A stretch of 64,000 bases of DNA from Phytoactinopolyspora limicola (lineage in GTDB: Bacteria; Actinomycetota; Actinomycetes; Jiangellales; Jiangellaceae). The notes beneath the pieces were generated by a model. That model saw only the letters and a list, made by a program, of their open reading frames with translations, did not search any database and was not told the origin of the DNA. Where the stretch lies: the NCBI RefSeq assembly GCF_011320225.1, contig NZ_JAAOEN010000013.1, positions 1-64,000 on the forward strand. The letters run 5' to 3'. Positions 1-8,839 of this stretch are shown in pieces (the stretch's first letter is position 1; each line of letters opens with the position of its first letter). Position numbers and translations under genes: made by a program.

Positions 1-1
1 G

Positions 2-211
2 CGTGGCACCAACGAGCACTTCAACGGCCGCATCCGCAAATACCTGCCCAAACGAACCCGCCTCGACACCATCACCGACGACGAACTGGCCGACATCATC
101 ACCGAGATCAACAACCGGCCACGCAAAATCCTCGGCTGGCAGACCCCAGCCGAAGTGTTCAACCACCTATGCTCGACCCCAGCCACACCAACCGTTGCAC
201 TTCAGATTTGA
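2..211 (+). CDS. IS30-family transposase, C-terminal end (partial)
   Basis: The frame is open from the window edge and ends in TGA at 209-211. The residues resemble the end of IS30 integrases: GTNEHFNGRIRKYLPK, then a helix, then NNRPRKILGWQTPAEVF. In this family the first block lies near the last catalytic glutamate of the DDE domain and the second closes the protein. Only about 69 residues are inside the window. The bases overlapping and following the stop (GTTGCACTTCAGATTTGAATC) look like the terminal inverted repeat of such elements, so the element probably ends near 220. Whether the full copy is intact cannot be judged here. It forms the left border of a decaying catabolic locus. Confidence 0.8.
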   Translation, partial: RGTNEHFNGRIRKYLPKRTRLDTITDDELADIITEINNRPRKILGWQTPAEVFNHLCSTPATPTVALQI

Positions 212-520
212 ATCCGGGGCCGCCCCGGCCTAAGATCGGTCGTATACGCTAGGGACCTGGCGTCATTACCCTCGGTCGACGGTGCCAGATCCGGCCGCAC
301 CCCTCCATAGGGCACATACGACGGCAACTCAACACCGGCCACCTGCACCGAACCCGCAGCGCCCTCATCCTGACCGCTGCCGACCGGCGCGTCGTCGACA
401 AACCTGCGAACACCGAGCAGCCCTGCGCCAACTACGTCCGACGCTGTGGCTCCCTGTAGGCAACGCCGCCGACTCAACGACTGATCTCCTGCCATCATCG
501 ATGGCCAACATCCTTCGATA
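212..520. other. Intergenic, no gene seen
   Basis: About 300 bases between the transposase end and the stop of the sugar-binding protein gene. Open frames on both strands have no recognisable protein content or good ribosome site. No clear terminator hairpin was found. Confidence 0.5.
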
Positions 521-2197
521 TCACACGTCGAATTCAGCGTGGGCGATCTCGAATTCCTCGCGGATCTGATCTCCACCGCTTGCGCGCCAGTCCTCAATAG
601 CCTTATCCCAGTCGTCCAGAGTGTTGCGTCCTTGGACGATGTCGTTGCGGAGTCCGTTGAGAGGCTGAAACAGACTGGACGCTTGACGGTCGTTGGTTTC
701 TGAGTACAATCTCGCAGAGTCGTCCTGAACCCCGCCCGGGATAGCTTCGCTGTGGTGCTCGTGCATGGCCTTGCTGAACTCGGCGTGCCCTGGGTCAAAG
801 AACACTTGAGGCGCACCGGCCAAAAACCGTACTGGAATCAGTTCGCCGTCTTGTTCGGTACGGACCGGAGCCTGCAAGTCCTCGTCCCACGTATAATGGA
901 CATTTTCATCACCATACTGGAGGTACAGATATTCTTCACTTCCGAAGGGCGCAGCTAGATAGTTCAGCAATTCTAATAGCTCACGCACGCGCTCTTGGGA
1001 ATCTTGTTTGCGAATTGCGGTTATCCGATACGTCCCCGTCCCCAGCTCTGCCCTGGCTGGGCCACCACCGTCGGCCATTGGCGGGGTGAAGATGCCCATC
1101 CGCAAGCCGGGGATGTTTTCGTCGAGAATAGCCCGATAGCCGTTACCTCCTTGGTTGTGCAGCACAGTCGTGCCGCCCTTGAAAAACTCCAACAGGTTCA
1201 CCGAGCCGAATGAGTCAGGATGAAAGACTCCCGCGTCCCATAGCCGGGCCGTGTATTCTAACGCAGCGCGATATTCCTCGGTCTCATACATGTGCACAAA
1301 AGCGCCGTCGTCATCGACGCCCCACTGCCACGGAGCATCGAACATAGCTCTCGCTACTCTGTTCAACACTTCGGCAGGAGCCGCACTAGCGTATCTATTG
1401 GCCGCCGCGTCAGTGACGTCGAGACAGAAGTCGAAGAACTCGTCCGCGTCACCAGGCTGCGGGTTCGCTCCCAACTCGTCGATCAGGTCCAGGCGAGTCA
1501 GCCAGGACACAGTCTTCACCGTGTTCTGTGGCGGCACCGCATAGATTTTACTGTTGAACACCGTCGCCTGCCAGCCCACTGTGGGCAGGTTGGCCAAGAA
1601 CGGATAGTCCAGCACGCCGTCACCAGCCAGATACTCAGTCAGGTCCTCGAACTCTGCCTCCATGACATCTGGCAACCGAGCCACGCCGAATATCTGCACC
1701 AGGTCGGGCAGATCACCGCCGGCGATCACGGTGTTCAGCCGGGCACCGTAGTCCGCAACCGGTGTCATGTTCACTTGAAGGTCCACTCCGAGCCGTTCGT
1801 TCAACCCCTGCCACCAGGGGTTCTGCCCCACGTTCGGCGGCACCGGACCAACTGCCCCCAACATGGCCGTCACAACACCCCCACTGCCGGGCGGACCACC
1901 CGCGGCCGGCTCGGCCGGACGTGGGTATGAGAAGTACCCCTCCGGCACGCCCTCCGCGCTCCCTGGCAAGTCTGGCACCACCACCTCAGCACGCTGATAC
2001 GTCGGCAGCTCCAACTCCCCGCCGCGCACACCACTACCGACATCACTGCCGCCATCGTCACTTGAGCTACTTTCACCAGTGCCATCACTGCCACATCCGG
2101 CGAAAGCCGACACCCCAACTGCCGACGCCCCCAGGGCCGCCGCGCCACGCACAAAACCACGCCGGCTAAACTGACTCCTGAAACCGGTACCAGGCAT
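521..2197 (-). CDS. ABC transporter sugar-binding lipoprotein (Tat-exported, LplA type)
   Basis: Extracellular solute-binding protein of about 558 residues, the size class of LplA/YtcQ-type binding proteins that feed LplB/LplC permeases. Its N-terminus has a twin-arginine motif (SRRGFVRG, Arg12-Arg13) and a lipobox FAGC with Cys35, followed by a Ser/Gly/Asp linker, so it should be a Tat-exported lipoprotein. I chose ATG 2197 over the upstream in-frame ATG at 2224: GGAG sits 7 bases before 2197, and the decayed copy of this 5' end near 4540 keeps 2197 but not 2224. It lies downstream of the two permease genes but has its own promoter region with an operator at 2300-2326. The substrate is unknown; the neighbours suggest an oligosaccharide or sugar acid. 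No ATPase gene is in the window, as is usual for systems sharing an MsmK-type ATPase. Confidence 0.85.
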   Translation of the reverse strand: MPGTGFRSQFSRRGFVRGAAALGASAVGVSAFAGCGSDGTGESSSSDDGGSDVGSGVRGGELELPTYQRAEVVVPDLPGSAEGVPEGYFSYPRPAEPAAGGPPGSGGVVTAMLGAVGPVPPNVGQNPWWQGLNERLGVDLQVNMTPVADYGARLNTVIAGGDLPDLVQIFGVARLPDVMEAEFEDLTEYLAGDGVLDYPFLANLPTVGWQATVFNSKIYAVPPQNTVKTVSWLTRLDLIDELGANPQPGDADEFFDFCLDVTDAAANRYASAAPAEVLNRVARAMFDAPWQWGVDDDGAFVHMYETEEYRAALEYTARLWDAGVFHPDSFGSVNLLEFFKGGTTVLHNQGGNGYRAILDENIPGLRMGIFTPPMADGGGPARAELGTGTYRITAIRKQDSQERVRELLELLNYLAAPFGSEEYLYLQYGDENVHYTWDEDLQAPVRTEQDGELIPVRFLAGAPQVFFDPGHAEFSKAMHEHHSEAIPGGVQDDSARLYSETNDRQASSLFQPLNGLRNDIVQGRNTLDDWDKAIEDWRASGGDQIREEFEIAHAEFDV

Positions 2198-2299
2198 CTC
2201 GACACTCCATCTCCGTTGATCCATCTATCGCTCGCGACTTAGGAACCGACTCACAATTTGATGATCTTGGAAGTCCGCCAACGATGTCTAGTAGCGAAC

Positions 2300-2326
2300 G
2301 TCTTAAGTCTTAAGTATTAAGCTAGC
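2300..2326. promoter_or_regulatory. Operator A upstream of the sugar-binding protein gene
   Basis: Three spaced repeats of a CTTAAG-type element (GTCTTAAGTCTTAAG followed by TATTAAG) about 100 bases before the start. The same string occurs at 4640-4666 with one base changed, and related strings occur at 6707, 9663 and 10675. Palindromic AT-rich sites of this size suit a FadR-type GntR dimer. The regulator at 6799 is the best candidate; this is inference. Confidence 0.65.
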
Positions 2327-2394
2327 TACCTCCGCATTAGATTGTCAATAGCCCGAAGAGAACGGCCCGGTACCTGCCCGGCTCGCGCCGGTCT

Positions 2395-3378
2395 CTAACC
2401 TTTGACAGCGCCGATGACGACACCTTTGGCGAAGTGTTTCTGCAGGAGCGGATAGACGAGGCAGATCGGGATGAGGGAAACCACGAGGATGGCCATCTGC
2501 AGCGTTTGCTGTGGCGGGACCACATCCCCGGGTAGATCGACCCCAATGGCGGTGTTGTCCACCACATACGTCCGCAGCACCAGCTGCAAAGGCCATTTCT
2601 CGGTGGAGTTGATATATAACACTGCGTTGAAGAATGCGTTCCAATACGTCACCGCGTTGAACAACGCGATCACGGCCACCACGGCCTTCGACAACGGCAA
2701 CACAATGCTCAAAAGGATCCGTAGCTCGCTAGCCCCATCGATCCTAGCGGCATCAATGATCTCCTGTGGGGTTTCCAGGAAGAACGCCCGCATGATGATG
2801 ATCTGAAAGGCTGATGTTAGCGTCGGCAAGATGAGCGCCCAATAGGAGTCGATCAACCCCAACTGCCGGATCAACAGATAGTTGGGGATCATGCCCGCGT
2901 TGAACAACATAGTGAACAGGACGAGGAGCAGAATGGGTTTGCTGCCCCACGTCCCCGGACGGCTCAATGAATAGGCGAGCAACGCGACCACGGTGACGGA
3001 CAGGCCAGAGCCCACCACGGTGATCCCAATCGATACCAGCGTCGCTCGGGTGACGACACCGCCGCGGAAGATCGCCTCGTAGGCGTGGAAGCTGGGGTTG
3101 TCCGGCCAGAGCACGTACCCGCCAGCCTGGTTGATCTGCGCCTGGTCCGCCAAGCTGGTCGAGATCACCGCGAGGAACGGGATGATCACCACGGCGCAGC
3201 ACAAGAACAGGACAATGCCCTTGACGCCGCGCAGAGCCAGGCTGGGGGGGGTCGCGCCGTTGATCGCCTGCAGTCGCTGCTGCCGTGACACCCCTGGGAG
3301 GAGCTTTGCTGGGGGACCCTTCCTCCGCCTACCGTTGGTGGGTGGTTTGAGGGCGGTGTCAGGTCGTATGCCGGCCAT
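2395..3378 (-). CDS. Carbohydrate ABC transporter permease, LplC/YtcP (MalG) type
   Basis: Inner-membrane permease subunit of about 327 residues. After a basic N-terminus it shows six hydrophobic segments and, in the second half, the EAA loop that docks the ATPase (TPQEIIDAARIDGASELRIL). It ends VIGAVKG, typical of LplC/YtcP. The ATG at 3378 overlaps the stop of the preceding permease gene by one base (TGATG), so the two are translationally coupled. It would form the translocation pore with the adjacent LplB-like subunit and take cargo from the lipoprotein encoded next (521-2197). Confidence 0.9.
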   Translation of the reverse strand: MAGIRPDTALKPPTNGRRRKGPPAKLLPGVSRQQRLQAINGATPPSLALRGVKGIVLFLCCAVVIIPFLAVISTSLADQAQINQAGGYVLWPDNPSFHAYEAIFRGGVVTRATLVSIGITVVGSGLSVTVVALLAYSLSRPGTWGSKPILLLVLFTMLFNAGMIPNYLLIRQLGLIDSYWALILPTLTSAFQIIIMRAFFLETPQEIIDAARIDGASELRILLSIVLPLSKAVVAVIALFNAVTYWNAFFNAVLYINSTEKWPLQLVLRTYVVDNTAIGVDLPGDVVPPQQTLQMAILVVSLIPICLVYPLLQKHFAKGVVIGAVKG

Positions 3379-4370
3379 CAGCGCGAGTCCTTTGCCGAGG
3401 AGTAGATGCCACGTTCACCAAACAAGTGCGCCACCTTGTTCGCGCCGAGGACGAGGATCGTCCCGACGAGACCCTTGACCAGGCCGACCGCGGCAGAAGT
3501 GCCCCAGTTCCCGCCGACGATTCCTCGGTTGTACACATACGTGTCCAACACTTCTGACGCTTGCAACCCCGCCGGGCCTTGTTGCAGAAAGATCTGTTCA
3601 AACCCGACCGTGAGCACGTCACCGAGTTTCAGGATGAGCAGCAGGATAATGACCGGGCGGATCGCGGGCAGGGTAACGTGCCAGAGCTGGCGCATCCGCC
3701 CCCCGCCGTCCACCGCGACAGACTCGAAAAGCTCCAGGTCGACGCGGGAGATCGCGGCCAGGAAGATGATCGTTCCCCACCCCGCGTCCTTCCAGATCAC
3801 CTGCGACGTGATCAACGCGATGAACAGATCCGGGTCCCCAATGATGTTCATCTGAAAAAAGTCATGCTGCCGCGCCCACGTGTTGTACAGCCCGGCGTTC
3901 CCCAGCATGTGCTGGAACAACGCGACCACGATCACCCACGACATGAAGTGCGGCAAGTACAGAATCGACTGCACCGTGCGCTTGATTCGCTCGCTCAAAA
4001 GGCTGTTCATCAACAACGCCAGTGCGATCGGGATCGGGAAGACGAACGCGATCTGTACGAACGAAATGATCAACGTGTTCGACAGGGCGTTCACGAACGC
4101 CGGGTCACCATTGAAAAGGATGGCGAAATTCTCAAGCCCCACCCACGGCGACTCCATGATCCCCAGATACGGCTGGTAGTCCTTGAACGCGATCACATTA
4201 CCCAGCAAGGGGACATACTGGAACAACAGCACCAGGATTATGCCCGGCAAGCCCAATAACAACAAGAACCGGTCCCGCTTAAACCGATCCCACCGCGATA
4301 TCGGCCGCAACACCGGCCGCTCCTTGCCCTCGGAGTCTCGCCCTCCCCTAACTGTCGTTATATCTGTCAC
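3378..4370 (-). CDS. Carbohydrate ABC transporter permease, LplB/YteP type
   Basis: Inner-membrane permease of about 330 residues. A cytoplasmic basic N-terminus (about 30 residues) precedes a first membrane span (FLLLLGLPGIILVLLF), as usual in LplB/YteP proteins. The EAA loop is visible as RVDLELFESVAVDGGGRMRQ. The start is GTG 4370 with AAGGCGG upstream. It is the first intact gene after operator B, and the short remnant of a binding-protein gene lies between that operator and this start. It is coupled to the downstream LplC-type gene through TGATG. Confidence 0.9.
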   Translation of the reverse strand: MTDITTVRGGRDSEGKERPVLRPISRWDRFKRDRFLLLLGLPGIILVLLFQYVPLLGNVIAFKDYQPYLGIMESPWVGLENFAILFNGDPAFVNALSNTLIISFVQIAFVFPIPIALALLMNSLLSERIKRTVQSILYLPHFMSWVIVVALFQHMLGNAGLYNTWARQHDFFQMNIIGDPDLFIALITSQVIWKDAGWGTIIFLAAISRVDLELFESVAVDGGGRMRQLWHVTLPAIRPVIILLLILKLGDVLTVGFEQIFLQQGPAGLQASEVLDTYVYNRGIVGGNWGTSAAVGLVKGLVGTILVLGANKVAHLFGERGIYSSAKDSR

Positions 4371-4420
4371 AGAAGCCGCCTTTTTCTAGCTCGAGGCCGT
4401 GATCTTACGTCACGGTTCAT

Positions 4421-4540
4421 AAGGAATCACGGCCACACTCGGTGAAAGCCGACACCCCACCTGGCCGACGCCCACAAGGATCACCCAGCCACACAAAGAT
4501 CATTTCGGCTGAGCTGACTCCTGAAAGCAGTACCGGCCAT
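4421..4540 (-). pseudogene. Remnant of the 5' end of a sugar-binding protein gene
   Basis: This stretch is a diverged copy of the first roughly 40 codons of the intact binding-protein gene (start 2197). From ATG 4540 it reads MAGTAFRSQLSRNDLCVAG and then a TGA at 4483-4481; the intact gene reads MPGTGFRSQFSRRGFVRG. Similarity resumes past the stop through the bases encoding the lipobox (TCGGCTTTC, then TGTGGC). The twin-arginine motif is destroyed. Similarity also runs upstream through the promoter and operator to about 4700. It lies just before the permease start, so the permeases are now led by a dead binding-protein leader. Confidence 0.8.
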
Positions 4541-4639
4541 CTCGACACTCCACATCCGTTGATCTACCGCGGGCAAACTGGAAGAACCCACAAACCATGG
4601 GTGATCTTGGACGCTCACCGACGCTGCAGCTTGGCGGAC

Positions 4640-4666
4640 GTCTTAAGTCTTAAGTGTTAAGCTAGC
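4640..4666. promoter_or_regulatory. Operator B upstream of the permease operon
   Basis: Near-identical to operator A (GTCTTAAGTCTTAAG then TGTTAAGCTAGC), and the flanking bases GCTAGCTTCC and ATTGTCAATA also match those around 2321-2350. It is part of a roughly 270-base promoter-plus-leader duplication. It should control the permease genes. Confidence 0.65.
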
Positions 4667-4772
4667 TTCCTTCACACCAGATTGTCAATACCCGAAAAGA
4701 AGCATGGCCCCAGCGCGTTCCCGCCTCGCGCTTGCGCCAGCCCTCATCTATTCGCCGTGGTCATGAAATGGC

Positions 4773-4799
4773 AAAAAGACACTCGAGGTGGCGAGTGTC
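4773..4799 (-). terminator. Intrinsic terminator, minus strand
   Basis: Perfect 8-bp stem GACACTCG/CGAGTGTC with a 6-base loop, followed on the minus strand by TTTTT. It would stop transcription arriving from the IS110 side before the operator-B promoter. Confidence 0.65.
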
Positions 4800-5156
4800 C
4801 CTGAGCTGGGAGCATGACGGTGTCGGCTCCTTGTCCATGCAAGCTTAGAAGGAGCACTTTCCTGGGCAGTGCTTGCGGCCGGTTGGATGGCATCTAGTGA
4901 TGGGGTAGCACATCGCGTTGCACGCCAGACCGCAGCGTTGCAGATACCGGCCGGCGAGGTCATGTCTGGCCGGCAGAGGCCAGGCGACATGTTTGAAGGC
5001 CACGGCTCGGCAGCCGCGGGTGAACGACCGCGGCCGGGTGTTGTCGAGTTCGCGTCGTGAGCGTCGTCGATGTCCCACGTCATCTCGAGGATCGCCAGCG
5101 CGGGGTGGGCTCAAGGAGGCGATCGGACCGGACATGTCGGCATGAGAAACCCTATG
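4800..5156. other. Intergenic, no supported gene
   Basis: Between the terminator and the IS110 transposase end. Short open frames on the minus strand (one with CNAMCYPITRCHPTGRKHCP) match nothing I recognise. This may be the tail of a lost gene plus the IS110 end. Confidence 0.4.
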
Positions 5157-6256
5157 TCAAGCCGCTTCGTTTTGAGGGGTGAGGAAGCGTTGCAGGGCGC
5201 GGTGTTTGTCGGGGTCGTAGGTGAGGCCGTCTTGCCAGCGACTACGCGGGCTTTGCCGGATTGTCGGGTGGAGGGTGCGGCGCCGGCCAGGCAGGCCAGC
5301 GACTCGGGGGTGGGAAACTTCGCGCGGCAGTCGCCGATTTCGGCGAGCAGTCGGGCGGCGCGCACGCGCCCGGCGCGGGGCAGGGACGTGAAGATGTGCG
5401 CATCGGTGTGCGCGTCGAGTTGGTGGTCGATCTGGGTCGAGAGGATCTTGATCTGCTCGGTGAGGGTTTGGAGCACAGCCACCAGGGCTGCGGTGATGTG
5501 GGCTTGGGCGGTGGCGTGTTCGCCGGTGGCGCCGCATGGGGCGTCGAGAAGGCGTTGGTGCAGTACAGCGGGGTCGAGTCTGCCGGAGTAGCCCTGTTTG
5601 GACAGCCAGTCGCCGAGCCGCTTGGGGGTCAGCCAGTCGGCCTGGTCCTGGATGGTGAACCGGGTCAGGAACGCCAGGCTGATCGCCGAGTCGAGATCTC
5701 GGAACAGGCCGACCACGGCGGGCAGGACGTTACGCAGGTGCACGCGCAGTTGGTTCGCGGCCGCGACGCGGTGGGAGGCGAGGTCTTTTCGGGCACAGCA
5801 GGAACGGCGCAGCGCGATGGTGGCGTCGGAGTCGGGGACCAGGGGCCGCAGCCGGGCCCGGTCGGTGCGCAGCGTGTCGGCCAAGACGTAGGCGTCGAAC
5901 CGGTCGTCCTTGTTGCCGGCCGAGCCGTACCGGCCGCGCAGGTTCTTGACCTGGTTCGGGCTGATCACCACCACGGTGAGACCTGCCTCGAGCAGGGTCT
6001 CGACGACCGGGCCATCGGGGCGCTCGATGGCGACCTCGACCACACCGTGTTTGCCCAGCGTATTGACGAGTTGCCGCAGGCCAGCGGTGGTGTGCTCGAC
6101 GGTGTGCCGGTGGATCTCGCGGCCACGGCCGTCCACGATCGCGACCGCGTGGTCGTCGCGGGCCCAGTCGATCCCGCCGGTCACGTCGTTGAGCGCAACC
6201 ACAGGCAGGAACAGGGGCGGTTCACTATTGCTGGTGTTGGTGGCAGACTCTGGCAC
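5157..6256 (-). pseudogene. IS110-family transposase with internal deletion
   Basis: The N-terminal RuvC-like DEDD domain is present: GGIDWARDDHAVAIVD (first Asp), EVAIERPDG (Glu) and NKDDRFDAYVLAD (last two Asp). The C-terminal Tnp_20 domain begins normally (RAGRVRAARLLAEIGDC, then CLAGAAPSTRQSGKARVVA). After ARVVA the frame runs into an unrelated tail, while the next frame continues with RWQDGLTYDPDKHRALQRFL, the usual end of these enzymes. Family members have roughly 60 residues between the two blocks, so a deletion of about 200 bases with a frame change lies near 5240. GTG 6256 is the probable start. The element is likely unable to move by itself. Confidence 0.85.
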
Positions 6257-6700
6257 TGCCAGCCTTGGCGCACAGCCCTATCGACGGTCCACAGACTCCG
6301 GGCGACCACCAAATCCCGCAGATCTCATACTGGACATCACCCGTGTCAAGCGAGCAGGGCAGTGACCTGGCGACACCCGGGGTGCATCGACGCCCCTATC
6401 GGAGAACGTCGACATCAGGAAGGTAGACCAGTGAGCCATGTGCCGGGAGCAGGAGAGATCGCCGCTACTGGCGACACCGGTCGAAGTGCAGAGGTGCTCC
6501 TGCGGTGAATGACGATTGGGCGCACGTGCTAGGCCCACGTCGCGCCCGCACGGCGAGGAACGGCGGGCGATGCGGGTCGCCCGATCGAGAAAGTCAGTGG
6601 GTTTCCGGCCGGATGCAACCCTGTTCCCGATGGTGTCTGGGATCAGATGAGTAGGTGGAGGCATGTGTCCTAGTTTGAGGCTGACACCATGATACATAGA
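6257..6700. other. Non-coding DNA upstream of the IS110 transposase (possible bridge-RNA end)
   Basis: About 440 bases without a convincing gene. IS110-group elements carry their structured guide (bridge) RNA in the non-coding end upstream of the transposase, so it would lie here on the minus strand if the end is intact. I did not derive a fold or the target-matching loops. The exact element boundary is not visible. Confidence 0.35.
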
Positions 6701-6706
6701 CCCAGC

Positions 6707-6734
6707 ACATCTTAAGCCCTAGGCATTAAGATGT
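6707..6734. promoter_or_regulatory. Operator C upstream of the GntR gene
   Basis: Inverted repeat ACATCTTAA / TTAAGATGT separated by 10 bases, about 65 bases before the GntR start. It contains the CTTAAG and ATTAAG halves seen in operators A and B. This fits autoregulation. Confidence 0.65.
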
Positions 6735-6798
6735 TGGTAGTTCACGAGTTGTAGCCTGAAGCCGAACAGACTTGGCGCGATCAGTCAGAAGGAGCATC

Positions 6799-7530
6799 GT
6801 GGCAGACGCCGATCCACCTGCCCTACGGAACAACCGCGATCCGCTTGGCGCTCAGTTGGCCCAGCTCATCCTGGTGTGGATACGCGAGGAAGGGCTACCT
6901 GACGGCGCTCCCCTACCGTCCGAGAAGGAGTTGGGCCAAAAGTATGGGGCCAGCATGCGCGTGGTCCGCGACGCGCTTCGGCTGCTGAGCCAGCAGGGCG
7001 TAATTCGCACCAGCCAGGGACGCCGGGCTGAAGTCAGTCAGCTGCGCCCAGTCGCCGTGGGCACCCATTTCCGACTCATGCTCGACGCGCACGAAGGTGC
7101 GCTACGAGACTTCGTGGAATTCCGCACCGTCCTGGAAGTGACAGCAGCCGGAATGGCCGCCGAGCGAGTTTCCGACGCTCAGCTCGAGGAGCTCTCAAAG
7201 ATACTTGACAAGATCGAAAAGCTTGGCAACAACCGGGTGCCCGAGCGCGCCGAGCTTGACCTCGCCTTCCACGTCGGGATCGTCAACTGCACCAGCAACC
7301 ACTTCTTGATCGCCACCATGGAAGCGCTCGCCGAAGTTCTAACGACCGAACGGCAACGTAATCTCGCCACCACCGAATCCATGGGAATGACCCACGATGA
7401 GAGCGACGCTGAGCACCGCGACCTGCTCGCCGCGCTCAGAGCGCACGATTCGGGACGAGCTGAGCAACTCATGCGCACCCACCTCGAACGGGTCCGACGC
7501 AACATACTCGCCTGGCTGTCCCGCCGCTAG
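6799..7530 (+). CDS. FadR-type GntR transcriptional regulator
   Basis: About 243 residues. The N-terminal winged helix-turn-helix (GAPLPSEKELGQKYGASMRVVRDALRLL then QQGVIRTSQGRRAEV) is followed by an all-helical FCD ligand domain with the metal-site pattern of this family (ELDLAFHVGIVN, and His residues in EHRDLLAALRAHD). I chose GTG 6799 because GAAGGAG stands 4 bases before it; the longer reading from TTG 6772 lacks a ribosome site. FadR/FCD regulators usually respond to organic or sugar acids and repress neighbouring catabolic genes. Operator C lies just upstream, and matching sites precede four other units in the locus, so this is the best candidate for the locus regulator. Confidence 0.88.
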   Translation: MADADPPALRNNRDPLGAQLAQLILVWIREEGLPDGAPLPSEKELGQKYGASMRVVRDALRLLSQQGVIRTSQGRRAEVSQLRPVAVGTHFRLMLDAHEGALRDFVEFRTVLEVTAAGMAAERVSDAQLEELSKILDKIEKLGNNRVPERAELDLAFHVGIVNCTSNHFLIATMEALAEVLTTERQRNLATTESMGMTHDESDAEHRDLLAALRAHDSGRAEQLMRTHLERVRRNILAWLSRR

Positions 7531-7549
7531 GCCAGCTGACGATCGCTCA

Positions 7550-8839
7550 CTACAACCAATCATCACTCTTCACCAGCTGCCCGTCGTTCACCACCAGCCG
7601 TCCCGCCTGCCAGACCTGGCGTACGCTCCCCAGGCTGTCAGAAGAGGCGTCCACCACTCCGTCGAGAACGACAAAGTCGGCCACCTTGCCTTCCTCGATG
7701 CTTCCGACACTGTCTTCCACACCAGGTGCCTCAGCGGCGCGAAGCGTCACCAGACTGATCGCCTCGCTGACCGCCAACCCGAGAGCCACCATGCCGCATC
7801 GGATGGACTGGCTGAGACCGTCGAAAGACGTCAATCGCACGCCCGCGTCACTCGCCACCACCAAACGTGCCCCAGCCGCCCGCATGCTCCTCGCCCAAGC
7901 AAAGTCCTCACGCAAGTCACCGGTATCCGAGCTGATGAGCGCAGCTTTCCTCAGCGCGGAGTCCGGCGCACAGTTCGGCAGAAGTCCCCGCTGGATTCCG
8001 GCCATCGTGAGAACGACGAACGGACCGCGCCGCACGATCTGCTCGACCACCCTGGCGTCGACGCTCAGCCGTCCGTCCGCAGACCGCCAGGTGCAGTGCT
8101 CTATAGTGTCCACTCCAGCACTCACCACGTGCCGGATCGCTTCCGTGCTGTGCGCATGAGCTGCCACCCGCAAGCCTTGCGTGTGCGCTAGCGCCACGAG
8201 CTCTCGCAGCTCAGCCTCGCCGAACTGCGGCGCCCACGGACTCGATTCCCTAGTCATATTGCCGCCGCTGGCCATGACCTTCACTAGATCCACCTTGTTA
8301 GCAAGTAGGCCCATGACAGCTGTGCGCATCTCTGTGAGCGAAGCGACGGCACCTCCACACCAGGACAGATGTCCGCCAGGCACAGTGATCGGCGGGCCGG
8401 CAGCCAGAACACGAGCTCCACGACGACGGCCGGCGGCGATGTCGTCCCGGACCCGCAGCGACACGAACTCCCGGTCCCCGCAGTCCCGCACTGTAGTGAC
8501 CCCACCGCGCAGACATTCAAGAGCCCGGCTTGCTGCCTGCTCCACCAACTCGTCCCGCGTGGCATTCTCCACTGCCGCCCTCGTGGAAAGGTGATCCTTC
8601 CCATTTCCAAAGATCAAATGGACATGGGCGTCCACGAACCCCGGAACCAATGTCGCGCTGCTGAGATCAACCACGTCAACGCCGACGCCTCGACCATTCG
8701 CCCATGGCCGCACCTGGACAATTGGGCCATCGGCAATCTGCACCGCCATGTCTCGCGCCGGCGCGTCGCCGTGCCCGGTCAGAAGTGCACCGCAGTGAAG
8801 CCAACGCCCAGTCGACCCGCCTTTAGCACCGCTAGACAC
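7550..8839 (-). CDS. Metal-dependent amidohydrolase (imidazolonepropionase-like)
   Basis: About 429 residues of the amidohydrolase superfamily. Visible metal and catalytic signatures in order: PGFVDAHVHLIFG (HxH), VDLVKVMASGG (Lys that can be carboxylated), AAHAHSTEAI and TIEHCTW (histidines), and VVASDAGV (Asp). The C-terminus has the usual GSIEEGKVADFVVLDG. I placed the start at GTG 8839, where it overlaps the preceding stop by 8 bases (GTGTCTAG); the extra 67 codons upstream read as shadow of the neighbouring gene. It probably hydrolyses a cyclic amide, lactone or dipeptide; the substrate is not readable. It appears intact although its upstream partner is frameshifted. Confidence 0.85.
   Translation of the reverse strand: MSSGAKGGSTGRWLHCGALLTGHGDAPARDMAVQIADGPIVQVRPWANGRGVGVDVVDLSSATLVPGFVDAHVHLIFGNGKDHLSTRAAVENATRDELVEQAASRALECLRGGVTTVRDCGDREFVSLRVRDDIAAGRRRGARVLAAGPPITVPGGHLSWCGGAVASLTEMRTAVMGLLANKVDLVKVMASGGNMTRESSPWAPQFGEAELRELVALAHTQGLRVAAHAHSTEAIRHVVSAGVDTIEHCTWRSADGRLSVDARVVEQIVRRGPFVVLTMAGIQRGLLPNCAPDSALRKAALISSDTGDLREDFAWARSMRAAGARLVVASDAGVRLTSFDGLSQSIRCGMVALGLAVSEAISLVTLRAAEAPGVEDSVGSIEEGKVADFVVLDGVVDASSDSLGSVRQVWQAGRLVVNDGQLVKSDDWL

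Noticed and set aside
5261-6508. 415-codon open frame on the plus strand
   Set aside because: It is the reverse of the IS110 transposase; Gly/Val-rich composition and no motif. High-GC shadow frame.
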